Part shown: positions 26,001 to 35,165 of the stretch, in pieces | Position numbering within the stretch: position 1 is the stretch's first letter | Layout of the letters: each line of letters begins with the position of its first letter | DNA from: CAVQXR01 sp963717955 | GTDB lineage: Bacteria; Actinomycetota; Thermoleophilia; Gaiellales; Gaiellaceae | Direction of reading: 5' to 3' | Assembly: GCA_963717955.1 (NCBI GenBank) | Contig: CAVQXR010000001.1 | Location: 2,046,001 to 2,110,000, forward strand | Length of the DNA: 64,000 bases | Notes under the pieces: model-generated | Database searches by the model: none | What the model saw: the letters and a program-made list of their open reading frames with translations, nothing else | Told to the model about the DNA's origin: nothing | Translations under genes and position numbers: made by a program

Positions 26001-26510
26001 CCCGAGCTCGCGGGCGCCCTGCTCGGCCAGGCCGGGTACCCGGGCGGCCAGGGCCTGCCCGAGCTCGAGCTCGTCGTGCCCACCTGGGTTTCCGACCCGG
26101 GACCGCTCGTCGAGCAATGGCAGGCGATCGGGGCACGGATCACCGTTCGCCAGCGGGAATCCACCTCGGACTGCACCGTCGCCGACAGCGACCTCTGGCT
26201 CTCGGGCTGGACGGCCGACTTCCCCGATCCGGACGGCTTCTTCCGCGGCCTGTTCGTCTGGAGGGAAGGGCCGTTCTACGTCGACGAGGAGCTCGAGGAG
26301 CTCCTGCTGCGGGCGCGCTCGTTGCAGGATCAGGGTGAGCGGATCCGCCTGTACCACGAGCTCGACCGGCTGTGGGTGAACGAGCGGGCGGCGATCCTGC
26401 CGCTCTCGTACGGCCGCGTGATGCTGCTCACGCGTCCGTGGGTGCGCGGACTGGCCGCGAACTCGCTCCTTCGCGCCGGCTTCGACCGTATCGTGATCGA
26501 TCGCGGCTAG
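23013..26510 (+). CDS. class III adenylate/guanylate cyclase - AAA ATPase - family 5 solute-binding protein fusion
   Basis: 1165 residues in one frame. Residues 1-185: class III cyclase catalytic domain with metal aspartates D17 (FADVVGS) and D61 (FVGDELYAVF) and the transition-state pair N135/R139 (TVNVASR), so it looks active. About 195-690: STAND-type AAA ATPase with Walker A HGEPGIGKSR (K235), Walker B LVLDDLHWADD, winged-helix and helical repeats. About 700-1165: a full family 5 (OppA/DppA-like) solute-binding domain (EGMQITDHLFRGLLSLDG, VCWSDGVPLVADDFVYAWEH, GNGPFVLSEL). There is no signal peptide or membrane segment, so the binding domain would be cytoplasmic. Likely a ligand-responsive cyclic-nucleotide synthase (inference). 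Confidence 0.9.
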   Translation: MATVAGERRIVTVLFADVVGSTAIGERLGPERTKLLFDEVMRVMSAEVERFGGTVAQFVGDELYAVFGAPYAHEDDSERAVRAAVEIQGALGRYASEVAAAYDIDLACRIAINTGPVVIAPDSEDPYNALGETVNVASRIQKLVRGGQIVIGAATKHQVDGCFELEELGPQDLRGVSAPVATFRVVGTLASANALPAGPLVGRDFELSLLERTMDDLADGRGAIVTIHGEPGIGKSRLVAEARRRHEGRIRFLEGRAVSYTQRLPYWPVRELLRDWLSVSAASPEARVRLELKTALGRLFGSDADAPYPFIASLLGITLEPDAAQRIRELNRESVQRETFEFFGELVFRLAGAGALCLVLDDLHWADDATLELLEHLLATTDEAGVGLVLLYRSEREHGSWRLGERARSQYPHRYRELELRPLPDDASRTLASSVAAGELPESVAALLADRSGGNPFFLEEALRDLIERGSLRRENGRFVLAVGIDELAVPTIVQGALQARIDRLDPGTREVISYAAVIGRSFEMPLLEEILDHDQVHAALSELQRLDLIVEERRRPVPEYRFRHGLVHEVAYTSLLDSRRCRLHELVGEALERIAGETPPYGLLAHHFAEADVAGKAAEYLLKAGDAARALYANQEALEHYRQARSFLARLGDDERTRETLFRMALVHHLAFDFEQAEAEYDEAFCCRVEPPPALEPTETLETVISRPGTFAPSHVYSTEGMQITDHLFRGLLSLDGDMNVVPELADNFRVSTDGRTYLFRLREGVCWSDGVPLVADDFVYAWEHLTRESLPTGFLLDDVDGITALDDRTLEVRLREPRSYFPFLVAAPWAYPWPRHRCEELGDAWSEPQNLVGNGPFVLSELTDDHALLTVNSRWNGPRGNVREIRFTFRESRASALPEWQAGRYDVLYAFDRGAADAPDTVAELFSTLSMQYVGFNADRPPFSNVLVRRAFSHAVDRERLRPIFGEVPRPAARAGALPPAMPGHSHRIALEHDPELAGALLGQAGYPGGQGLPELELVVPTWVSDPGPLVEQWQAIGARITVRQRESTSDCTVADSDLWLSGWTADFPDPDGFFRGLFVWREGPFYVDEELEELLLRARSLQDQGERIRLYHELDRLWVNERAAILPLSYGRVMLLTRPWVRGLAANSLLRAGFDRIVIDRG

Positions 26511-26592
26511 CCACGTCGGGCCGCACCCGTAATCATCCTCAGGTCTGACGCGGATCGGACTTGCGACCGATGCGGCCCGGAGGGCGCAGGGT

Positions 26593-26598
26593 TACCGT
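26593..26598 (+). promoter_or_regulatory. -10 element TACCGT, leaderless promoter of the two-kinase operon
   Basis: Ends 6 nt before GTG 26605. Confidence 0.5.
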
Positions 26599-26604
26599 GC
26601 GTTC

Positions 26605-27753
26605 GTGAGGCTCGTGCAGCATCTTCGCCGCCACCCGGGGGATGCGCTCGTCCTGCTCCTGGCCGTCGCGGGTCAGATCGACGTCTGGGTCGCGCTCGAC
26701 GAGCCCCCGCCGGGGCTCTCGGTGCTCGTCCTCGCCTGGACGCTCGCCCTGCTCGCCCGCCGGCGCTTGCCGCTGGCCGCCCCGCTCACCGCCTGGGCGC
26801 TCATCGTGCTCGGCGCCTTCGTCTGGGAGCAGGAGGTGGAAGAAGGCTACTACGCGCTCCTTGCCATCGTCCTCGCCGCCTACTGGCTCGGGGCGGGCAA
26901 CGACCGTCGGCGGGCGGTGGCGGGAGGCCTCGTCGCGTTCGCGCTCGCGCAGGTCGTCAACCGCCAGTTCGCCGACGGCACCATCTCGGCCAGCGATGTG
27001 ATCTTCACCGCGCTCCTGGTCGGCGTCCCTCTCACCGTGGGTCAGGCGTTCCGCGCCCGGGCGCAGCAGTCCCGGCTGGTGGCCGAGCGGGCAGACCGCG
27101 CAGCGACGGAGCGACGCGAGCGCGAACAGGCCTCGATCGCGAGCGAGCGCGGACGGATCGCCCGCGAGCTCCACGACGTCGTCGGCCACTCGATCAGCGT
27201 GATGACGATCCAGGCGGGCGCCGCTCGCCTCCTCCTCGATCGCGACCCCTCCGCGGCGGAGGAGCCGCTCGCGGCGATCGAGGAGACCGGGCGCGAGACG
27301 CTCGCGGAGCTCCGCCGGCTCGTCGGCGTGCTGGGCGAGCCCGACGCGGCGCTCGCGCTCGCCCCTCAGCCCGGCCTCGGCGATCTCGACCGCCTGCTCG
27401 AGCACGTTCGCGCTGCCGGAATGCCGGTCGAGCTCGAGGTCGAGGGGGTTCCGGTGCCGATCCCTCCGGGCCTCGACCTGGCCGTCTACCGGGTCGTGCA
27501 AGAGGCCCTCACGAACACGATCAAGCACTCTGCCGCCGCGGGCGCGGTCGTGAGCCTCCGCTGGCAGCCGGAGACGCTCGAGGTCGAGGTCCGAAATGAC
27601 GGCGTCTCCCGGCCGAGCCCAGAGGCGACGGACGGCGGCCACGGGCTGGTCGGGATGCGCGAGCGGGTGGCGGTCTACCGGGGAACGCTCGAAGCGGGCC
27701 CCGAGAACTCCCGTTTCCGTGTCCGCGCAGCCTTCCCGCTGGAGGAGCGATGA
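26605..27753 (+). CDS. NarL-family sensor histidine kinase 1
   Basis: 382 residues. Four or more membrane helices in the first 150 residues with no large extracellular domain, then a HisKA_3 dimerisation domain with phospho-acceptor H190 in ARELHDVVGHSISVM. The ATPase domain is complete: N-box VVQEALTNTIKHS and G-box GHGLVGMRERV. The stop overlaps the next kinase start (ATGA). First gene of a kinase-kinase-regulator operon with a leaderless start at GTG 26605. Signal unknown. Confidence 0.9.
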   Translation: MRLVQHLRRHPGDALVLLLAVAGQIDVWVALDEPPPGLSVLVLAWTLALLARRRLPLAAPLTAWALIVLGAFVWEQEVEEGYYALLAIVLAAYWLGAGNDRRRAVAGGLVAFALAQVVNRQFADGTISASDVIFTALLVGVPLTVGQAFRARAQQSRLVAERADRAATERREREQASIASERGRIARELHDVVGHSISVMTIQAGAARLLLDRDPSAAEEPLAAIEETGRETLAELRRLVGVLGEPDAALALAPQPGLGDLDRLLEHVRAAGMPVELEVEGVPVPIPPGLDLAVYRVVQEALTNTIKHSAAAGAVVSLRWQPETLEVEVRNDGVSRPSPEATDGGHGLVGMRERVAVYRGTLEAGPENSRFRVRAAFPLEER

Positions 27754-28898
27754 GCCGGCTGCGCACGAGCCTGTCCGGCAGGATCGCCTTTCTTCTGGGC
27801 GTCGCGGTCCTCGTCGCGGCGGTCGTCGAGGGCTTTCTCATCCGGGACGAGGAGCCCGCCTGGGCGCTCCTGCTGCCGGTCGCATGGTCGGCTCCGCTGC
27901 TCGTGGCACCGCGGGTTCCCGTTCTCGCGGTGCTCACGCCCGCGCTCATGGTCGTCGCTGGTGCACTCGAACCGGACCTGGTGTACGACTCGATCGTGGC
28001 CCTGGCGGCAGGCATCCTCGCGTTCTGGAACCTCGGCACCGTTCGCGACCGCCGGGTCGCAGTTCTCGCCGCGCTGGCCTCGTTCGCCATGATCGCCGCC
28101 ATGGTCCAGCTCACGAGCCCCGAGGCGAACAGCCTGTCGGACGACATGGTGTTCCTCATCGTGGTCGTGGTCTCGCCCTGGGTCGCCGCCCGGACGCTCC
28201 AGGGCCGGAGCGAGAGCACGAAGGCCATGGCGCTGCGGGCAGAGCGCCTCGAACGTGACCGCGAGGAGCGGGCCGCCCGGGCCGCCGAGGAGGAGCGCCG
28301 GCGAATCGCCCGCGAGCTGCACGACGTCATCGCCCATGCGGTCGCCACGATGACCGTGCAGGCGACCGGCGCCCGCCTCGTTCTCGCCACCGACCCCGCC
28401 CGCGCCCGCGAGCCGATCGAGGCGATCGAGGCAACCGGCCGCGAGGCACTCGCGGAGATGCGCCGCATGGTCGGAGTGCTCCGCGCCGGAGACGAGACCG
28501 GCGGGCTCGCCCCGCAACCGGGGCTTCGAGGCATCGACCGGCTCGTCGCGGACCTCCGCGACGACGGGTACGGCGTGTCGCTCGTCACGAGCGGCGAGCC
28601 GCCCGTGCTCTCGCCCGGTCTCGACCTGACTGCCTACCGCGTCGTGGAGGAGGCGCTCGACAACGTCCGGGCCTACACGACGGCCTCGCACGCACGCGTC
28701 ACGGTCACGTACGAGGTCGGGGTGATCGAGCTCGTCGTCGAGAACGACGGGGGTGCCGGCCCGGGGAGCGGTGGCGGCCACCCCCTGGCGGCGCTCCACG
28801 AGCGCGTGGAGCTCTACGACGGCTCCCTCACCGGAAACGGGCTCCCCGGCGGCGGCTATAGAGTCGTCGCCCGGCTGCCGATCGAAGGAAACCCGTGA
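27750..28898 (+). CDS. NarL-family sensor histidine kinase 2, degenerate ATP-binding boxes
   Basis: 382 residues, same layout as the upstream kinase: N-terminal membrane helices, then H191 in ARELHDVIAHAVATM. The N-box reads VVEEALDNVRAYTTA instead of EALTNxxKH, and the G-box reads GGHPLAALHERV instead of GxGLxGMxER, so two nucleotide-binding elements are altered. It may be a weak kinase, a phosphatase or a regulatory partner (inference). Probably arose by duplication of kinase 1. Overlaps the regulator start (GTGA). Confidence 0.88.
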   Translation: MSRLRTSLSGRIAFLLGVAVLVAAVVEGFLIRDEEPAWALLLPVAWSAPLLVAPRVPVLAVLTPALMVVAGALEPDLVYDSIVALAAGILAFWNLGTVRDRRVAVLAALASFAMIAAMVQLTSPEANSLSDDMVFLIVVVVSPWVAARTLQGRSESTKAMALRAERLERDREERAARAAEEERRRIARELHDVIAHAVATMTVQATGARLVLATDPARAREPIEAIEATGREALAEMRRMVGVLRAGDETGGLAPQPGLRGIDRLVADLRDDGYGVSLVTSGEPPVLSPGLDLTAYRVVEEALDNVRAYTTASHARVTVTYEVGVIELVVENDGGAGPGSGGGHPLAALHERVELYDGSLTGNGLPGGGYRVVARLPIEGNP

Positions 28899-29560
28899 TC
28901 CGAGTCCTCATCGCCGACGACCAGGCCCTCGTGCGGGGTGGCTTCCGCATGATCCTCGAGTCCCAGCCGGACATCGGTGTGATCGGAGAGAGCGAGAACG
29001 GCACGCAGGCCGTCGAGCTCGCGCGCGAGCTCGAGCCCGACGTGATCCTCATGGATATCCGGATGCCGGAGCTCGACGGGATCGAGGCGACGCGGAGGAT
29101 CGTCACCGGGCACGGCCCGGGGGGCCCGCGCGTGCTGATGCTGACGACCTTCGACGCAGACGAGTACGTCTACGAGGCGATGAAGGCCGGCGCGAGTGGT
29201 TTCCTGCTCAAGGACGTCCGCCCCGAGCAGCTCGCCGAGGCGGTCCGAACTGTCGCCGCGGGCGACGCCCTCCTCGCGCCCGCGATCACCCGCCGGTTGA
29301 TCGAGGACTTCGTCCGCAAGCCGCCGCCCGGCGAGAAGGCGCCGACCCGGCTCGCCGATCTGACCGACCGCGAGCTCGAGGTGCTGCAGCTGATCTCCCG
29401 CGGCCTGTCGAACGGCGAGATCGCCAAGGAGCTCTTCCTGAGCGAGGCGACCGTCAAGACGCACGTCACGCGGATCCTCACGAAGCTCGGCCTGCGCGAT
29501 CGGGTGCAGGCGGTGGTCGTGGCGTACGAATCGGGCCTCGTGCAGCCCGGCGCGGCGTAG
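28895..29560 (+). CDS. NarL/FixJ-type response regulator
   Basis: 221 residues. Receiver domain with D54 (VILMDIRMPELDG), the acidic pair in IADDQALVR and conserved Lys in GFLLKDVRPEQL. A C-terminal LuxR-type helix-turn-helix (LTDRELEVLQLISRGLSNGE, followed by SEATVKTHVTRILTKL) binds DNA. It is the only regulator in the operon, so both kinases presumably act on it. Start GTG 28895 overlaps the kinase stop by 4 nt. Confidence 0.94.
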   Translation: MIRVLIADDQALVRGGFRMILESQPDIGVIGESENGTQAVELARELEPDVILMDIRMPELDGIEATRRIVTGHGPGGPRVLMLTTFDADEYVYEAMKAGASGFLLKDVRPEQLAEAVRTVAAGDALLAPAITRRLIEDFVRKPPPGEKAPTRLADLTDRELEVLQLISRGLSNGEIAKELFLSEATVKTHVTRILTKLGLRDRVQAVVVAYESGLVQPGAA

Positions 29561-29562
29561 GG

Positions 29563-29613
29563 CTCCGGCCGGCGCCCGTCATCCTGGAGTCGCCAGGACG
29601 CCCCGCCCCGGAG
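29563..29613. terminator. possible terminator hairpin between convergent regulator and coaX genes
   Basis: Nested inverted repeats: an inner TCCTGG/CCAGGA stem (29582-29587 with 29593-29598) within CTCCGG...CCGGAG. There is no clear T-run. Confidence 0.4.
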
Positions 29614-29625
29614 GCTAGTGCACCG

Positions 29626-30393
29626 TCACGAGCGGTTCAACTCCCAGACGAGGCGCAGCCCCTCGAGCGTGAGATCCGGGTCGACGAGCTCGATCGTTCC
29701 CGAGTGGGGCGCGATCAGGCCGGCGAGGCCTCCCGTCGCGATCACCCGGGCATCCTGTCCGAGCTCGCCGCGCATCGCGGCGACGATGCCGTCGACCTGG
29801 CCCGCGAACCCGTAGACGAGGCCGGACTGGAGGCCGTGAACGGTGCTCTTCCCGATCGCGGAGGGCGGCTCGACGAAGTCGACCTTCACGAGCCGCGCCG
29901 CCCGCGAGAAGAGGGCGTCCATCGAGACCTCGATTCCCGGAGCGAGAACGCCTCCGAGATATTCGCCGTCTCTCGAGACGGCGTCGAAGTTCGTCGACGT
30001 GCCGAAGTCGACGACGATGCACGGGCACCCGTACCGCGCCTTCGCAGCGACGGCGTTGACGATCCGGTCGGGTCCGACCTCGTGCGGGTTGTCGTACTGG
30101 ATCGGGACTCCCGTCCTGACGCCGGGGCCGACGACGAGAACCGGCGCGCGCGCGTAGAGCTCGGCGAACGCCTCGTACTCGCGCACGAGGACGGGCACCG
30201 TCGAGGCGAGGCAGACACCGTCGACGGCGTCGTAGTCGAGGTCTGACAGCTCGAGCAGCCGATCGAGGAGCGCGCCGAGCTCGTCGGCGGTTCGATCGGC
30301 CTCGGTCGCGACGCGCCAGTGCCGGACGAGCGAGCCGTCGTCGAACATGCCGATGACGGTCTGGGTGTTGCCGACGTCGACGGCGAGGAGCAT
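29626..30393 (-). CDS. coaX: type III pantothenate kinase
   Basis: 255 residues. First step of coenzyme A synthesis; acetate-kinase/hexokinase fold. Motifs: LAVDVGNTQTVIG (phosphate 1), VDFGTSTNFDAV (phosphate 2 region) and GPDRIVNAVAAKARYG. ATG 30393 gives the universal N-terminus MLLAVDVGNT. It sits 46 nt after the DUF2469 gene on the same strand, downstream of the folate operon as often seen in actinobacteria. Confidence 0.95.
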   Translation of the reverse strand: MLLAVDVGNTQTVIGMFDDGSLVRHWRVATEADRTADELGALLDRLLELSDLDYDAVDGVCLASTVPVLVREYEAFAELYARAPVLVVGPGVRTGVPIQYDNPHEVGPDRIVNAVAAKARYGCPCIVVDFGTSTNFDAVSRDGEYLGGVLAPGIEVSMDALFSRAARLVKVDFVEPPSAIGKSTVHGLQSGLVYGFAGQVDGIVAAMRGELGQDARVIATGGLAGLIAPHSGTIELVDPDLTLEGLRLVWELNRS

Positions 30394-30439
30394 CGTGTCC
30401 GCGATCGGGCCGGGCCGCCTCCGGCCTAGGCCCTCGTCG

Positions 30440-30802
30440 TCACTCGTCCTCGGGCGTGAGCGGCTCGCCCAGCCGCTCGGCGAGCGCCTCCGGGCTGAGA
30501 CCCGGCAGCTCACCCTCGCCCCGAAGCTCCTCGACGGTGACGTCGCTCGAGGTGTACACGTCGGCCCGCGGGATCATGCGCGTCGGGCGGTTCTTGTCCC
30601 ACACCCAGACGTCCTCCATCGTCAGATGGAAGAACGGATAGCTCGCCTGCAGCGACGGCCGCAGCTCGAGCTTGTTGCAGAGATACGTCGAGTCCTGCGT
30701 CACGACGCAGTACCGAAACAACGGGAAGACGGCCGTGTACTCCTTCTTCAGCCGGAGCTCGAGCTCGGCCTCGTACTCGTCGAGCTCGTCGAGATGCGAC
30801 AT
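30440..30802 (-). CDS. DUF2469 family protein
   Basis: 120 residues. Resembles the actinobacterial DUF2469 family (start DELDEYEAELELRLKKEY, then VEDVWVWDKNRPTR-like core, here MEDVWVWDKNRPTRMI). No catalytic motif is visible. ATG 30802 has TATGAT 6 nt upstream, so it starts its own leaderless transcript although it lies only 7 nt after folK. Function unknown. Confidence 0.8.
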   Translation of the reverse strand: MSHLDELDEYEAELELRLKKEYTAVFPLFRYCVVTQDSTYLCNKLELRPSLQASYPFFHLTMEDVWVWDKNRPTRMIPRADVYTSSDVTVEELRGEGELPGLSPEALAERLGEPLTPEDE

Positions 30803-30808
30803 GCGTTC

Positions 30809-30814
30809 ATCATA
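30809..30814 (-). promoter_or_regulatory. -10 element TATGAT, leaderless promoter of DUF2469-coaX
   Basis: The minus-strand hexamer ends 6 nt before ATG 30802 and overlaps the folK stop codon. Confidence 0.55.
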
Positions 30815-31265
30815 GCCCGGCCAGGATGTCCGCCACCCTGCGGCCGTCCGGTAGCGTGAGCCCCGGGTCGAGCTCGACGAGGGGCTCGAGCGCGAAGCGC
30901 CGCTCGCACAGCCGCGGGTGCGGCACGACGAGATCGGGCTCCTCGACCACCTCGTCCCCGTAGAGCAGCAGGTCGACGTCGCACGTCCGTGGGCCGAAGC
31001 GCACGGCACCCTTCCTGACACGACCCAGCCGATCCTCGACGAGGTGCAGGCGCGCGAGCAGCTCGGCTGGTGCGAGCGACGTCTCGATCGCGCAGGCGCC
31101 GTTCAGGAACGTCGGCTGGTCGAGGTAGCCGACGGGGTCGCTCTCGCGGAACGTCGACACGGCCACGACGTCGATGCCTTGCTCGGCGTCCAGCAGGTCG
31201 ACCGCCCGACGCAACGTCAGCTCGCGGTCGCCGAGGTTCGCCCCGAGCCCGAGGTACGCACGCAC
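30810..31265 (-). CDS. folK: 2-amino-4-hydroxy-6-hydroxymethyldihydropteridine diphosphokinase
   Basis: 151 residues. Transfers pyrophosphate from ATP to hydroxymethyl-dihydropterin. Signature segments YLGLGANLGDRE at the start and RFGPRTCDVDLLLYGD (metal-binding aspartates) with VVPHPRLCERRFALEPL. Last gene of the tilS-hpt-ftsH-folP-folB-folK run. GTG start 31265. Confidence 0.95.
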   Translation of the reverse strand: MRAYLGLGANLGDRELTLRRAVDLLDAEQGIDVVAVSTFRESDPVGYLDQPTFLNGACAIETSLAPAELLARLHLVEDRLGRVRKGAVRFGPRTCDVDLLLYGDEVVEEPDLVVPHPRLCERRFALEPLVELDPGLTLPDGRRVADILAGL

Positions 31266-31315
31266 GCGGGCTCAGACTCGACATGCCGGCGCCGATGAGC
31301 CCAGGCGACCGCGAG

Positions 31316-31675
31316 CTACCGCGCGGTTCGCTCGACGGTCGCGGCGGTGAACTCGACCGGAAGCCCGAGCTTGACCTCGGGCTTGCGGACGCGGACCCGC
31401 GCGCGTGACACCTCGAAGTGCGAGAGCAGCTCGTCGGCGATCGTGCCCGCGAGCGCCTCGAGCAGGTTGAAGCGGCGCCCCGTCGAGATCGTGTGGATGA
31501 GGGACGCGACCTCCGTGTAGTCGATCGTGTCCTTCAGCTTGTCGCTGCGCACGCCCGCGTCGTGAGCCACGAGCGTCACGTCGAACAGGAATCGCTGGCC
31601 GTGCTCCTGCTCCTCGGGCAAGACCCCGTGGAAGCCGTAGATCTCGAGCCCGTAGATCTCGATCATGACGTCCAT
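31316..31675 (-). CDS. folB: dihydroneopterin aldolase
   Basis: 119 residues. Cleaves dihydroneopterin to hydroxymethyl-dihydropterin and glycolaldehyde. Contains IYGFHGVLPEEQEHGQRF with the conserved glutamate, DTIDYTEV, and the catalytic lysine region RVRVRKPEVKLG. ATG 31675 shares one base with the folP stop (TGATG), so the pair is translationally coupled. Confidence 0.95.
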   Translation of the reverse strand: MDVMIEIYGLEIYGFHGVLPEEQEHGQRFLFDVTLVAHDAGVRSDKLKDTIDYTEVASLIHTISTGRRFNLLEALAGTIADELLSHFEVSRARVRVRKPEVKLGLPVEFTAATVERTAR

Positions 31676-32508
31676 CAGCGCACCGCCTCGAAGGCGCGGG
31701 CGGCCTCGAGCGCCTCGACGTGCTCCCGCACGTCGTGGGCCCGGATGATCGATGCACCGCGCTCGAAGGCGAGCACCGCGACCGCGACCGACGCCGGCAG
31801 GGAGCCGACGAGGCCTTCCTCGTCACCCGCGATCCTGGCCAGGAAGCGCTTGCGGGAGACGCCGACGAGCACCGGCCGGCCCAGTGAGGCGATCGTGCCC
31901 AACCCGAGGAGCAGCTCGATGTTGTGACGCGTCGTCTTTCCGAACCCGATGCCCGGATCGAGGCAGATCCGCTGCTCGGGGATACCGCTCCGGACGGCGG
32001 CGTCGAGGCGTGCCTCGAGGAACGCGGTCACCTCCGAGACGACATCCCCGTATCGGGGCTCGTCCTGCATCGTGCGCGGCTCCCCGAGCATGTGCATGAG
32101 GCAGAGGAACGCCCCGTGCTCGGCGACCACCTCCGCGAGGCCGGGATCTCCCCTCAGCGCGGTCACGTCGTTGACCATGACAGCGCCGAGCTCGAGCGCC
32201 CTCCGGGCGACGGCGGCCTTCGCGGTGTCGATCGAGATCGGTACACGTGCCGCGTCCCCTGCGAGACGCTCGAGCACGGGAACGACCCGGGCGAGCTCTG
32301 ACCCGGCGGAGACGCCCAGGGATCCCGGTCGGGTGGACTCCCCACCGATGTCGACGATCGCTGCGCCTTCGCACGCCAGCTGGCGGACATGGTGGACCGC
32401 CGCCTCGACGTCGAGGAAGCGGCCGCCGTCGGAGAACGAGTCGGGCGTCACGTTGACGACGCCCATGACACTCGGGCGGGGCAGCAGCTCCTCGACCGTC
32501 ACGGCCAT
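31675..32508 (-). CDS. folP: dihydropteroate synthase
   Basis: 277 residues. Condenses hydroxymethyl-dihydropterin pyrophosphate with p-aminobenzoate. TIM-barrel motifs: GVVNVTPDSFSDGG, VDIGGESTRPG, DPGIGFGKT and SRKRFLARI. ATG 32508 is chosen because TATCAT ends 7 nt upstream (leaderless), giving the fol genes a promoter independent of ftsH. Confidence 0.95.
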   Translation of the reverse strand: MAVTVEELLPRPSVMGVVNVTPDSFSDGGRFLDVEAAVHHVRQLACEGAAIVDIGGESTRPGSLGVSAGSELARVVPVLERLAGDAARVPISIDTAKAAVARRALELGAVMVNDVTALRGDPGLAEVVAEHGAFLCLMHMLGEPRTMQDEPRYGDVVSEVTAFLEARLDAAVRSGIPEQRICLDPGIGFGKTTRHNIELLLGLGTIASLGRPVLVGVSRKRFLARIAGDEEGLVGSLPASVAVAVLAFERGASIIRAHDVREHVEALEAARAFEAVR

Positions 32509-32515
32509 CGGCAGG

Positions 32516-32521
32516 ATGATA
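32516..32521 (-). promoter_or_regulatory. -10 element TATCAT, leaderless folP promoter
   Basis: The minus-strand hexamer ends 7 nt before ATG 32508. Confidence 0.5.
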
Positions 32522-32563
32522 GACCGGCCGGAGCGCCGCCAGGCCTCGCCGGGCTGCGCGTGA

Positions 32564-34522
<1,959 letters not shown>

Positions 34523-34592
34523 ACGGGCTCCCCGAGGGTGTCATCGAAGGGTAGCAGGTGCCCCTTTTTTCCCTTTCCGGTCGTGACGGTCG

Positions 34593-35165
34593 CTACAGGT
34601 GCTCCTCTGCCTGTGCTGCCACCTCGTCCCGCAGCACGCCCACGTAGGGCAGGTTTCGATAGCGCTCCGCGAAGTCGAGCCCGTAGCCGATCACGAACAC
34701 CGGCGGGATCTCGAAGCCGACGTAACGGCAGTGCACGTCGATGCGCCGGCGCGCCGGCTTCGTCAGCAGTGCGCAGACCTCGAGCGAGGCTGGCTGGCGA
34801 GCGCGCAGCGTGCGGATCAGGTACGAGAGGGTCAGACCGGAGTCGACGATGTCCTCGACGACGAGCACGTTCCGACCCTCGATCGAGACGTCGAGGTCCT
34901 TCAGGATCCGGACGACTCCGGAGGAGTCCGTCGTCGAGCCGTAGCTCGAGATCGCCATGAAGTCGACCTCGCAGGGGACCGTGATCGACCGCATGAGGTC
35001 GGCGATGAAGAAGACCGCCCCCTTGAGCACGCCGAGGAGCAGCAGGTCGCGGCCCTCGTAGTCGGCCGAGATCTCGGCCCCGAGCTCGAGCACGCGCCGG
35101 CTGAGGGCCGGTCCGTCGACGAGGATCTCGGCGACGGCCGGGCTCTGCTCGCTCGCGCTCGTCAC
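34593..35165 (-). CDS. hpt: hypoxanthine phosphoribosyltransferase
   Basis: 190 residues. Purine salvage: hypoxanthine or guanine plus PRPP to IMP or GMP. PRPP-binding motif VLVVEDIVDSGLTL; the flexible loop contains SSYGSTTDSSG; PVFVIGYGLDFAERYRNL near the end is diagnostic. GTG 35165 overlaps the tilS stop (GTGA). Confidence 0.95.
   Translation of the reverse strand: MTSASEQSPAVAEILVDGPALSRRVLELGAEISADYEGRDLLLLGVLKGAVFFIADLMRSITVPCEVDFMAISSYGSTTDSSGVVRILKDLDVSIEGRNVLVVEDIVDSGLTLSYLIRTLRARQPASLEVCALLTKPARRRIDVHCRYVGFEIPPVFVIGYGLDFAERYRNLPYVGVLRDEVAAQAEEHL

Noticed and set aside
23583..26357. 924-codon open frame on the minus strand, opposite the cyclase fusion
   Set aside because: Antisense shadow of a clearly conserved protein; no promoter, ribosome-binding site or motif.
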